NCBI GenBank assembly: GCA_017621515.1
Contig: JAGASY010000051.1
Span: 1 to 44,179, forward strand
DNA length: 44,179 nucleotides
Source: Bacteroidaceae bacterium
GTDB taxonomy: Bacteria; Bacteroidota; Bacteroidia; Bacteroidales; Bacteroidaceae
Reading direction: 5' to 3'
In this document: positions 1-7,850 of the stretch, one piece after another
Layout: each line of letters starts with the position of its first letter
How positions within the stretch are numbered: position 1 is the stretch's first letter
The notes under the pieces: model-generated
What the model was told of the DNA's origin: nothing
Seen by the model: the letters and a program-made list of their open reading frames with translations, nothing else
Database searches by the model: none
Made by a program: the position numbers and the translations under genes

Positions 1-948
1 GAAAAGGAAAGCTTCGCTCTGCTCCCACGGCATACGAGCCTTAATCCAGCTTTGTGCTGCTGTTGCAAATGCAGCATCTGACGGATTCTTTGTGAAAGCC
101 ACGATGTCATTATAAAGATTTTCGTTTGCCACCTTCAAATCCTCGTATGTCGGAAGAATGACAACATCTACATATTCTTCTACAATCGGCTGCAAATCTG
201 CCTCGTCACAATTCTGTACGAAATTTCTCAGTTCTTTGTTAAGTATGCTTTCAAGACTTGCACAAGCGTCCATTGCAGTGACAGTCTCTGAAGAGGCAAT
301 ATTATTGCGGAACGGCTGCGGGATAAGCTGAATTGAGTTTGCTGCATGTTCGATAGCATCTTTAATTCTTGCATCCAAAGTCGGGTTCGACTTTTTCACC
401 AATGCAGAAAGAGAATTGCTTGCTATTGTTTCGTTGCGAGAACCATAATAGGAATTCCTGATAGAATAGATATTATTGGTATAGTCATCACGTGAGTGCC
501 AGCTGTACCATGACTCCACTGCGAATACAGCCTGCTCATACTGCTTGCTCTTCCAGAAGTCGTATGGCTCACCGATTTTTGTCTGACCCACTTCACTGGC
601 AATATCACAACATCCGTCAATTATCTGCTCTATACATCCCAAGAAGCTGGTTGTACCAGAAGCCTCAGAATGTTTTTTGAAAGCCTCAGCAAAACTTTCG
701 CCTCCGTCATAGCTGACCTTCCATGAATCATAAAGTGTAGCTGCATCAGTCTTAAGAAGCGATGCCACATTTATCATATAGTTGTGCCAACTCAAAGCAT
801 TCTCAGACGAATAGTCAATATTATGTGTATCCACCACATGTATAGGTGGTTCACCACCATTGTTGTTGTCATCATCGTCACTACATGACGTAACAGTCAT
901 TGTCAAGCCCATAGCAAACAGGGCTGCGTAAAAGAAATGTTTTTTCAT
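1..948 (-). CDS. Imelysin-family (peptidase M75-like) lipoprotein, 3' end outside window
   Basis: An open frame of 316 codons starts at the ATG complementary to 946-948 and runs off the left edge without a stop, so the C-terminus is missing. The N-terminus is a lipoprotein signal with lipobox-like TVTSCSDDDD, followed by an acidic/Asn-rich linker. The body contains AVESWYSWHSRDDY and NIYSIRNSYYG, which resemble imelysin-like proteins of Bacteroidetes. Family members are surface or periplasmic lipoproteins often linked to iron uptake; peptidase activity is doubtful for most. It lies downstream of a porin-like gene on the same strand, separated by 356 bp that hold a 21-bp tandem repeat. With feoAB nearby, a role in iron acquisition is an inference from context. 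Family call is good; function is uncertain. Confidence 0.8.
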   Translation of the reverse strand, partial: MKKHFFYAALFAMGLTMTVTSCSDDDDNNNGGEPPIHVVDTHNIDYSSENALSWHNYMINVASLLKTDAATLYDSWKVSYDGGESFAEAFKKHSEASGTTSFLGCIEQIIDGCCDIASEVGQTKIGEPYDFWKSKQYEQAVFAVESWYSWHSRDDYTNNIYSIRNSYYGSRNETIASNSLSALVKKSNPTLDARIKDAIEHAANSIQLIPQPFRNNIASSETVTAMDACASLESILNKELRNFVQNCDEADLQPIVEEYVDVVILPTYEDLKVANENLYNDIVAFTKNPSDAAFATAAQSWIKARMPWEQSEAFLF

Positions 949-1100
949 ATTGCTTTTATTTTTTGTTTATTTAAGTTTTGCAAATACTGATTTTCCGAGA
1001 TAGAAGAATTGCTCGTTTTTATTTTGTAAGATTAATTGTAAAGAAGGCATACTGCATATACACACAATGCTTTGAAAACATAGTGCGTGTGTAGGAAGAA

Positions 1101-1238
1101 ATTGAAAACTGCGCACAGAAATCTCAAATCCACACTGTTGTTTTTATAATCCACACAGTGGTTTACAAAATCCACAGTGTGGTTTTTATAATCCACAGTG
1201 TGGATTTGAGTTTTCAGTGTACTGTTTTCCATTCCTTA
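1101..1238. repeat. Short repeat family S, copy 1: four 21-bp palindromic tandem units
   Basis: The 356-bp gap between the imelysin and porin genes holds four units beginning with ATCC at 1128, 1149, 1170 and 1191, an exact 21-bp period. Outer arms CTCAAATCCACACTGT (1123-1138) and ACAGTGTGGATTTGAG (1195-1210) are perfect 16-bp inverted repeats. Flanks carry degenerate GCGCAC / CACTGT boxes. The 21-bp period keeps all frames open, so the minus strand reads as a 7-residue repeat (HTVDYKN); I regard this as a by-product and not a gene. A single-unit relative lies at 28301-28375. Confidence 0.85.
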
Positions 1239-1304
1239 GTACAGGTATTTTCATTTTATTCAAGTCTCGCAGGTAGAACTTACAGAACTCGAATTGTTTA
1301 TATT

Positions 1305-2630
1305 CTACTTCTTGAAAAACCATCCGGTATAGGCCACCCCGATGGCAAATTCGTTTTCGCTGTTATATTTTCCTGTACCGAACACCTTGCCTGTACCCAC
1401 TTGCCTTGTGGTATAGTCGGCCTTGACAATAAGATTAGGAAGAGCGCGCCAATTCAAACCAGCAGTCCACATGCTTATCTGATTGCGCTTTTCCATCACT
1501 TGCATTTTTTCTCCCTTCTCTTGCGGATTGTAGTATTCATAGCGCGCAAAAGGATATATTACAGGCACACGGTCGTCATTGAAAATACCTTGAAGATTCA
1601 ACCCCACTTCCGCACCATAGCTTACCGCCTTCTTGGCAATAGGAGTCGTGCGGCTGTAAGGAGATTTATTGTTGAGACGTCCGTTGGCATCGCTCAGTTC
1701 CCTTGAATTACCGAGATTTCCGACAAGGATATTTCCTCTTGCTGTCACATACTTGTTTATGAACTGTGCATCAGCCGAATAAATTCTGACCGGCACTGTA
1801 AAATCACCATAAGTCTGCGGTTTGTCGGAGTTTGCCGAGGCATCCTTGCAGAAGTAATATGAAAGTCCCACACGCAATCCGGGAACACCGCGCCAGTCAA
1901 GACGGAAGGCATATCCCGGAGAAGTGAAATTGTCTTCCTCAAAATAGCCCTGCTTACCGGATGCAACCCATGTGTTGCGGTCGAATCCGTTGGCATTCAG
2001 TCCGGCTACAACCATTGCCTGATAGTCGAAAGTGGCATAGCCTTTGCCAAATGTACCGAAAAACTCCAGACCTGTCTCATGCCATGTGGAAGGCAGAATG
2101 GTTGTCTCTCCTTCCGGACGCGAAGTACCGAAGAAGAGATTCGGTTCGTGATTGGAGTTGGTAAGACCCACCGGAACAATAATATGTCCGGCACGGATAT
2201 TGAACTGAGGAACAATGAGACGCGTAATGTGGAACTGTTCCAATGCCACCTCACCTCCTTTTTCTACTTCCTGTTCATACTCTCCGTTCTCCTTATTCTC
2301 AAGTTCGTAGGCAGCTCCTGTACCACCGCTTTCAAACTCTATTTCGGCTCCGAGAATCCACTTGGAATTGAACTTATAGTCGAATGCAAGCACAAAACGC
2401 GGAATACTGATTGTATTTCTATCTATTTTCGAATTTCCTCCGCTACTACCGTAAAAGCGATTAATGCCATAGTCCTTGAATTTCGCCACCATTTCCCCAT
2501 ATCCGCCTACACGAAAACGGTTCCATCCTCCGTATTCAAGAGAGTCCTTTGTTTCCTGTGCATTGCCCATGCTTGCAGCAAACATTGCAACTGTAAGCGT
2601 TGCACCATTTAGAAATTTACCAATCTTCAT
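1305..2630 (-). CDS. Porin-like outer-membrane beta-barrel protein
   Basis: 441 residues with a signal peptide (MKIGKFLNGATLTVAMFAAS..GNAQ, cleavage near residue 24). The mature part is rich in alternating aromatic and hydrophobic strands (for example WNRFRVGGYGEM, RFVLAFDYKF, YGAEVGLNLQG) and ends in FAIGVAYTGWFFKK, as expected for an outer-membrane barrel. The style resembles the phosphate-selective porin O/P group found in Bacteroidetes, but I see no substrate-determining residues that would fix specificity. It has its own -7 promoter element 26 bp upstream of the start. It precedes the imelysin lipoprotein gene and follows the feo genes on the same strand, so an iron-related role is possible but inferred only from position. 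Confidence 0.7.
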   Translation of the reverse strand: MKIGKFLNGATLTVAMFAASMGNAQETKDSLEYGGWNRFRVGGYGEMVAKFKDYGINRFYGSSGGNSKIDRNTISIPRFVLAFDYKFNSKWILGAEIEFESGGTGAAYELENKENGEYEQEVEKGGEVALEQFHITRLIVPQFNIRAGHIIVPVGLTNSNHEPNLFFGTSRPEGETTILPSTWHETGLEFFGTFGKGYATFDYQAMVVAGLNANGFDRNTWVASGKQGYFEEDNFTSPGYAFRLDWRGVPGLRVGLSYYFCKDASANSDKPQTYGDFTVPVRIYSADAQFINKYVTARGNILVGNLGNSRELSDANGRLNNKSPYSRTTPIAKKAVSYGAEVGLNLQGIFNDDRVPVIYPFARYEYYNPQEKGEKMQVMEKRNQISMWTAGLNWRALPNLIVKADYTTRQVGTGKVFGTGKYNSENEFAIGVAYTGWFFKK

Positions 2631-2655
2631 TCTTTTTAGCCTTTTAATTTTTGTG

Positions 2656-2663
2656 CAAAGTTA
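2656..2663 (-). promoter_or_regulatory. Bacteroidetes -7 promoter element for the porin gene
   Basis: The minus strand reads TAACTTTG, matching TAnnTTTG, with a TTG about 20 nt further upstream. It lies 26 bp before the porin start codon. Confidence 0.65.
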
Positions 2664-2859
2664 AGGCTTGTTCACAATGGCGGCAATACTCTAATTTTGT
2701 GAAACTTTATCTTGATTTTGTAAATGAAAGGTAATGTTTTACTTAATTTTGAGTCTTCAATACTCACTCCCAAACATGAGATACTCACTTTTCAGTATTC
2801 ACCCGTCTATTTCCCACACTCACCAATCCAATAACAGAAGAAACCGGATTCACATCATC

Positions 2860-2897
2860 AAAAAAGCCTGTCAGGATACATTCTCCCGACAGGCTTT
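2860..2897 (-). terminator. Rho-independent terminator of the feo operon
   Basis: Perfect arms AAGCCTGTC/GACAGGCTT at 2864-2872 and 2888-2896 with a 15-nt loop, followed on the minus strand by a run of T. It sits just after the Cys-rich Feo accessory gene. Confidence 0.85.
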
Positions 2898-2934
2898 ATA
2901 TTCACAGAAGCACATCATACACGTGCTCAATTTG

Positions 2935-3090
2935 TTATTTCTCAGAACATGACTGCTTATTGCCACATCCTTCACATCCTCCTTTGCCGCAATGGCAGCC
3001 TCCTCCCTTACCACGAATCTGCCTATAAACATATCTGATAATAACGGCGGCAACCGCAGCAATTATTATCGTAACAATAACTTCTTGCAT
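2935..3090 (-). CDS. Small FeoB-associated Cys-rich membrane protein
   Basis: A 51-residue ORF, read directly from the sequence. Residues 3-20 form one hydrophobic helix (VIVTIIIAAVAAVIIRYV), followed by a basic segment and a glycine/cysteine-rich tail with five cysteines (CHC, CEGC and a final SC). This is the layout of the FeoB-associated Cys-rich membrane proteins that sit beside feoB in many Bacteroidetes and Firmicutes. It lies 28 bp downstream of feoAB on the same strand and is followed by a strong terminator, so it is co-transcribed with feoAB. A role as a cytoplasmic Fe or Fe-S sensing partner of FeoB is plausible from the family, not shown by the sequence. Confidence 0.85.
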   Translation of the reverse strand: MQEVIVTIIIAAVAAVIIRYVYRQIRGKGGGCHCGKGGCEGCGNKQSCSEK

Positions 3091-3118
3091 AAACCAAGTC
3101 TTTTATAGATTATAGAAT

Positions 3119-5488
3119 TTAATTAAACAAACTTCCTATTTGGAACACCAGCGTAGAACATATCCATGCAAGAGATGTGGTATATACGACAGTGAACAAA
3201 GCCCATCTCCAATGCCCTGATTCGTTTTTGATACCGATACATGCAGGAATACACGGCATGTATAGCAAAACGAATATAAGGAACGAGAATGCAGCCAAAG
3301 GAGTAAGTCCGCTGTTAGCAATGACACGTGACAACCGCGCATTTTCCGCATCCTCATCTTCCAAAGCCTCTTCACCATTGTTGCTATAGAGTACTCCCAT
3401 GGTGGAAGCCACGATTTCCTTCGCGCCGATACCGGTAATGATGCTGACACCTTCCTTCCATTCGAATCCACATGGTCGTATGACAGGCTCCACAGCCTTC
3501 CCTATCCTACCAATATAACTTTGCTCCATCTGTTCCTCTTGCGACAATGATTCATTGTGAGGATAGTATGACAGTGCCCAAACGGCAATGGAAGCCACAA
3601 GTATGGTTGTACCCATCTTCTTCAGATATTGTCTGCCCTTCTCCCAAGTATGCCTACCAACCGATTTGGCAGAAGGTAACCGATAAGGCGGAAGCTCCAT
3701 GACAAACGGACTGCTCTCTCCTTTCACAACAAAACGGCTGAAAAGTTTTGCCATCACAATGCTCATCAAGATGCCAAATGTATAAAGCGACAGCAGGATA
3801 AGTGCCGAATTGTGAGGGAAGAATGCACCTATAATAATAATATATACAGGAAGACGAGCCGAACACGACATCAACGGTATTATCAGCATGGTGATGAGCC
3901 GCGACTTTCTATCCTCGATAGTACGCGTCGCCATGATTGCCGGAATGTTGCATCCGAAACCCATAATCATGGGGATGAACGACTTCCCGTGCAGCCCCAT
4001 CTTGTGCATAATCTTATCCATGATGAAAGCCGCTCTTGCCATATAGCCGGAATCTTCCATCCACGATATGAACGCATACAGAATCATGATGTTGGGCAGA
4101 AAGACTATCACTCCTCCGACTCCACCAATGATACCATCCACAATCAAATCCTTGAGGGGACCTTCCGCCATGCTCTCTCCAATTGTTTCGCTCAACCACC
4201 CGACGAATGTGTCAATCCAATCCATCGGATACTGTCCGATGTTGAAAGTGCAGAAGAACATAAGATACATCAGTAGCAGAAAAATAGGATAGCCCCATAC
4301 ATGATGAGTCACCACAGAGTCGATACGTCTTGTGAGCTGCCGTTTGTATTTGCGCACTCTGCCAAAGCATTCTCTTAACGCTCCTTGCACAAATCCATAC
4401 TTCGCATCCGTCATTGCCGATTCGCTGTCTTCTCCAATTTCCCGCTTGATATCCGCCTGACACCTGTTGCGCATAGATATGATGTCACCAGAGTTCTGCA
4501 ATGTGCTTATGATACCCTCCACCTGACGGTCGTTCTCCAGCAACTTTATAGCAAGAAACCTGCCGGAATAATTATGATGGGGTTCCGGATTGAGACGGAT
4601 AAGCTTTTCAATCTTCTCAATGTTACTTTCCAGCAGAGAACCGTGATTGACATGTATATGGCGGAATGTCTTCTGTCTTCCTTCCTCAATTTCTATGATG
4701 GTATGGAAAAGTTCTTTGACTCCTTCACCCGTGCGCCCAACGGTAGGCACAATAGGTACACCAAGCAACATCCCAAGCTGATTAATATCCAGACGGTTTC
4801 CGCTTTCCCGAAGTTCATCGTACATGTTAAGTGCCATAATCATAGGCACATCCATGTCTATCAGCTGTGTTGTAAGATACAAGTTGCGTTCAAGATTCGA
4901 GGCATCCACCACATTGACTATAAGGTCAGGAGTCTTTTCTATGATATACTTCCTGACATACAATTCCTCCGGAGTATATGCCGAAAGAGAGTAAGTGCCA
5001 GGCAGGTCTATTATATGGAAATTATATCCCTCAAGTGAGAATTTGCCTTCTTTGGCATCTACTGTAACTCCTGAATAGTTGCCCACACGCTCATGCGCAC
5101 CGCTGGCGATGTTGAACAATGAGGTCTTTCCACAATTCGGGTTTCCCACAAAAACCACATTAAGTTCCTTCACCTTGATGTCGGCAATCTTGCGTATCTG
5201 CTCCTCTTTGTCAACAGGAATACCTTTTAGGTCGGGGTGCTGTGCCACCCATTCTTTGGCTTCTTCTTCGCTTATGACCTCGACAAGTTCCGCCTCTGCC
5301 CGTCGGAGACTCACCTCATAGTCCATTATTTTATATTTGACAGGATCTTTCAAAGGGGCATTCAGTACCACTTCCACAGTCTTCCCCTTGATGAATCCCA
5401 TTTCGACAATACGTTTGCGGAATCCTCCGTGTCCATGAACCTTCACAATCACTCCGCTTTCATTTGTCTTTAGTTCTGATAATTTCAT
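3119..5488 (-). CDS. feoB: Ferrous iron transporter, FeoA-FeoB fusion
   Basis: 789 residues. Residues 1-75 form a FeoA-type SH3-like domain (MKLSELKTNESGVIVKV.., GFIKGKTVEVV). Residues 110-270 form the G domain: G1 GNPNCGKT (115-122), G2 Thr in GVTVD (about 142), G3 DLPG (161-164), G4 NMYD (221-224). The C-terminal half holds the membrane transporter with conserved FGCNIPAIMATRT and SCSARLPVY segments and a second gate repeat near the end. It imports Fe(II) across the inner membrane. FeoA-FeoB fusions are common in Bacteroidetes. It has a -7 element 33 bp upstream and is divergent from the hemerythrin-LuxR regulator, which shares its 217-bp upstream region. Confidence 0.97.
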   Translation of the reverse strand: MKLSELKTNESGVIVKVHGHGGFRKRIVEMGFIKGKTVEVVLNAPLKDPVKYKIMDYEVSLRRAEAELVEVISEEEAKEWVAQHPDLKGIPVDKEEQIRKIADIKVKELNVVFVGNPNCGKTSLFNIASGAHERVGNYSGVTVDAKEGKFSLEGYNFHIIDLPGTYSLSAYTPEELYVRKYIIEKTPDLIVNVVDASNLERNLYLTTQLIDMDVPMIMALNMYDELRESGNRLDINQLGMLLGVPIVPTVGRTGEGVKELFHTIIEIEEGRQKTFRHIHVNHGSLLESNIEKIEKLIRLNPEPHHNYSGRFLAIKLLENDRQVEGIISTLQNSGDIISMRNRCQADIKREIGEDSESAMTDAKYGFVQGALRECFGRVRKYKRQLTRRIDSVVTHHVWGYPIFLLLMYLMFFCTFNIGQYPMDWIDTFVGWLSETIGESMAEGPLKDLIVDGIIGGVGGVIVFLPNIMILYAFISWMEDSGYMARAAFIMDKIMHKMGLHGKSFIPMIMGFGCNIPAIMATRTIEDRKSRLITMLIIPLMSCSARLPVYIIIIGAFFPHNSALILLSLYTFGILMSIVMAKLFSRFVVKGESSPFVMELPPYRLPSAKSVGRHTWEKGRQYLKKMGTTILVASIAVWALSYYPHNESLSQEEQMEQSYIGRIGKAVEPVIRPCGFEWKEGVSIITGIGAKEIVASTMGVLYSNNGEEALEDEDAENARLSRVIANSGLTPLAAFSFLIFVLLYMPCIPACIGIKNESGHWRWALFTVVYTTSLAWICSTLVFQIGSLFN

Positions 5489-5520
5489 ATTGTCCTATAT
5501 CCTTGTTTTTTATTTTTCTG

Positions 5521-5528
5521 CAAAGTTA
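5521..5528 (-). promoter_or_regulatory. -7 promoter element for feoAB
   Basis: The minus strand reads TAACTTTG, giving a predicted leader of about 25 nt. It lies in the shared divergent region with the regulator gene. Confidence 0.65.
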
Positions 5529-5640
5529 CATCTTTTGCCTTATTCGACAAATACCCATAATATGGTACTGACGCGCCAAAATTCATGTCTAAAAAGAGCC
5601 TATTCAGATTAAAACACGTCAAAATACTTATTAATGGTGA

Positions 5641-5671
5641 TTTGTCGGGAGTTCGGAAAGTCGTAACTTTG
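5641..5671 (+). promoter_or_regulatory. Promoter of the hemerythrin-LuxR regulator gene
   Basis: TTTG at 5641-5644 and TAACTTTG at 5664-5671, spaced by 19 nt, match the Bacteroidetes primary sigma factor consensus. The start codon is 35 nt further on. Confidence 0.75.
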
Positions 5672-5705
5672 CATCGTTTATAAAGTTAATGGAATATTTA
5701 AGAAT

Positions 5706-6662
5706 ATGGCTGTACAATATAAACCTACGGATAAACTGAGTTTTGTAATTGCCAACGACTATCGTCTTCTGCAAGTCATGAGTCGTTTCGGCATATCTTT
5801 CGGATTCGGCGAAAAGACAATTCAAGATGTATGCAGACAATGCGGAGTAGATACGGACACCTTCCTCACGGTAATCAATTATGTGAAGGATGGTGCCGAA
5901 GACCGTCTGCAAAAAGTGGAACATGTCAGCGTGAAGTCCCTGCTCGGGTACCTGCGCAAGACTCATGTCTATTTTCTGGAATATCAGTTACCTACCATGA
6001 GACGCCATCTGCTTAGTTCCATCGATTGTTCCGTAAAGAACGAAATCGCATTTATCGTACTCAAGTTTTTCGATGAGTATGTCGATGAGGTGCGCAAACA
6101 CATGGAATATGAGGAGAACAAAGTCTTTACGTATGTGGAAAAGCTGCTTGAAGGAGGAGCCATGTCCATCGAAGGAATGCACACACTCAGCTATCACCAT
6201 GAATCTGTAGATGGAAAACTGAACGAACTGAAGAATCTATTCATGCAATATTATCCTCAGAAGGAAAACAACAATGAACTTAATTCTGTAGTCATCGATA
6301 TATACCAAACCGCAGAAGACCTCAGCATTCACTGTCTGGTAGAGGACAATATTTTCATCCCTGCCGTGAAGAAGCTGGAACATCTGAACAGACAGCGTCG
6401 TGCCGTGGATGAAATCAGCGGTAATGAGACAGAACCGATGGCTGGCGATGAGCAGCTTTCTGAGCGCGAGAAAGAAATTGTAATATGCGTGGCAAAGGGC
6501 ATGGCAAATAAGGAAATTGCCGAAGCACTCTGTCTGAGCGTCAATACCGTCACCACCCACCGACGTAACATAGCGCGCAAACTGCAAATCCATTCTTCTG
6601 CAGGTATCACCATCTATGCAATTGTCAACAAACTCGTCACTCTCGACGAGGTTAATGTCTGA
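5706..6662 (+). CDS. RIC/YtfE-like hemerythrin domain fused to LuxR-type DNA-binding domain
   Basis: 318 residues. Residues 10-60 resemble the ScdA/YtfE N-terminal domain (FGISFGFGEKTIQDVC), but the usual Cys-Cys pair is replaced by Phe-Gly. Residues 80-225 form a four-helix hemerythrin-like domain with H87, H132, E136, H164/H165, H209 and E213. The spacing is almost that of the E. coli YtfE di-iron ligands (H84, H129, E133, H160, H204, E208). Residues 248-315 are a LuxR/GerE helix-turn-helix (LSEREKEIVICVAKGMANKEIAEAL, then SVNTVTTHRRNIARKL). The likely role is a transcription factor whose di-iron site senses oxygen, NO or iron state. It is divergent from feoAB, so that operon is the obvious candidate target (inference). 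It lacks a response-regulator receiver domain. Confidence 0.85.
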   Translation: MAVQYKPTDKLSFVIANDYRLLQVMSRFGISFGFGEKTIQDVCRQCGVDTDTFLTVINYVKDGAEDRLQKVEHVSVKSLLGYLRKTHVYFLEYQLPTMRRHLLSSIDCSVKNEIAFIVLKFFDEYVDEVRKHMEYEENKVFTYVEKLLEGGAMSIEGMHTLSYHHESVDGKLNELKNLFMQYYPQKENNNELNSVVIDIYQTAEDLSIHCLVEDNIFIPAVKKLEHLNRQRRAVDEISGNETEPMAGDEQLSEREKEIVICVAKGMANKEIAEALCLSVNTVTTHRRNIARKLQIHSSAGITIYAIVNKLVTLDEVNV

Positions 6663-6751
6663 CGACACCACTTATTTTGATTTTCTTTTGCTGCACGGCA
6701 TGAATGTGCGCAAAACTTTAATGCCTGTTTTTTAATTTACTTGTCATAACT

Positions 6752-6796
6752 ATATGGTTGTCTCCGGCAAATGTTTCTGCCAGAGGCAACCATATA
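6752..6796. terminator. Hairpin downstream of the regulator gene
   Basis: Arms ATATGGTTGTCTC and GAGGCAACCATAT surround an inner CGGCAAA/TTTCTGCC pairing. The following bases are only weakly T-rich, so this may be a terminator or an attenuation-type hairpin. It lies 90 bp after the regulator stop codon. Confidence 0.45.
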
Positions 6797-6867
6797 TGTT
6801 GTTTAGTACTTCCTGAAAATATAAAACCATAAAATCCAAGTATAATTTTTTAGCAAACCAGAGCCTC

Positions 6868-7683
6868 CATAAGAAAATTTTTGAAATCGTTTTTTGGAAG
6901 GGTAATTCATTTTGACAAAATGATAGCATACAAGTGTATTTGATTACATCTTGCTTATTTATAACAAAATTACTATCTTTTTGATTTTGTCAAATGTTAA
7001 AATTTCAAGCCATCTGGAACGCTTCAAAATGAGGCGCACCGAACTTTTCTCGAAGAACGGGGATTTTACGCGCATATTCTGAAGGCTCTGCGAATTGTGA
7101 AATAGTGTTTCATTTTGGAGCGGATATTTTACATTTATTTATATCCTGCGAAGAGTTCTTTTGAAAAAACTACTAAGTTTTCAAATTTCCAGCGCACTGT
7201 CGTCACTTTTTCAGCGCACTGTAATTTTATTTGCAGTGCGCTACAGTTTTAAAAACTTAGTAGATTGGAGAAATTTTCAGCGTGGAGTTTTTGAAAAAGC
7301 AATGGGAAGCGGAAATAAAGACAGCGAAGTTCTGCCAAAATGTTAAGAAGTGTATAAATTGCAGCTTGGAAGAGTGCCTGAACAAAAAGAGAAAAATGAA
7401 TGGATTTGAAGTGGTATTTGAGAGTGGGAACGATGATTCCTATCGTAACGCATTAATAATCAAAAGATTATCAGAATACGCAAAATACTCGAAAAATTGC
7501 GTCCGACACGTTTTTTTTGACAATTTTGAAAATTTTTATATTTCACTGATTGTCAATTAGTTATCCTCGAACTAAAAATTTCACATTTTCGACATCATCA
7601 AAAAATCGCTTCAAGTGTTAAATTTTCATTTTGGGCGAAAATATCATTTTGTCAAATTGAAAAAGTAGGTTTTAGTATGTTTT
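6868..7683 (+). repeat. Long intergenic repeat L, copy 1
   Basis: This fills most of the 1.19-kb gap between the regulator and nadA. In order: a left segment starting CATAAGAAAATTTTTGA, a conserved stretch around CGAACTTTTCTCG (7040s), a segment with GTGAAATAGTGTTTCATTTT, a central nested inverted repeat (arms CTACTAAGTTTT at 7170-7181 and AAAACTTAGTAG at 7252-7263, with GCGCACTGT boxes between), the conserved AATGTTAAGAAGTGTATAAA, a frame of about 60 codons, and a right segment ending near CATTTTGTCAAAT. The other copies are at 14640 (partial), 22590, 31471 (reversed) and 39243. Confidence 0.9.
7282..7560 (+). CDS. Conserved frame inside repeat L copy 1; coding status unproven
   Basis: A 92-codon frame in the right half of the repeat. 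Its last 65 residues (from CSLEECLN to the end) align with frames in the other three long copies; shared positions include LE.CLN, LIIN, and SKNCVR. In copies 2 and 3 the region upstream of LE.CLN is frameshifted, and in copy 2 the frame closes just after SKNCVRHIF. No recognisable family, signal peptide or ribosome-binding site. It may be a small gene carried by the element, a decayed gene, or simply conserved repeat DNA. Confidence 0.2.
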   Translation: MEFLKKQWEAEIKTAKFCQNVKKCINCSLEECLNKKRKMNGFEVVFESGNDDSYRNALIIKRLSEYAKYSKNCVRHVFFDNFENFYISLIVN

Positions 7684-7791
7684 TTGTTGTTAGAAAGCAT
7701 AAATCCATATTACCGGGACAGCCACGAATGAAAATTAAAACAGTTACTGAACTTAAATCACAAAGATTCATCCGATTTTGTCAAAAGTGTG

Positions 7792-7799
7792 TAACTTTG
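7792..7799 (+). promoter_or_regulatory. -7 promoter element for nadA
   Basis: TAACTTTG, 51 bp upstream of the nadA start. No TTTG at the standard distance was found upstream, so only the -7 box is supported. Confidence 0.5.
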
Positions 7800-7850
7800 C
7801 ACATTATATTAATATGGAAGAGATTATCCTCATCCTCAAAATAAGATTTT

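Noticed and set aside
1123..1210. CRISPR array
   Set aside because: Units are only 21 bp with no unique spacers, and there are no cas genes nearby.
1032..1232. A 66-residue protein with 7-residue repeats
   Set aside because: The open frame follows from a 21-bp period; several frames stay open, there is no start signal, and S copy 2 does not preserve it.
6868..7683. Insertion sequence with transposase
   Set aside because: No DDE or tyrosine/HUH motif in any frame of any copy, and no clear terminal inverted repeats or target duplication.
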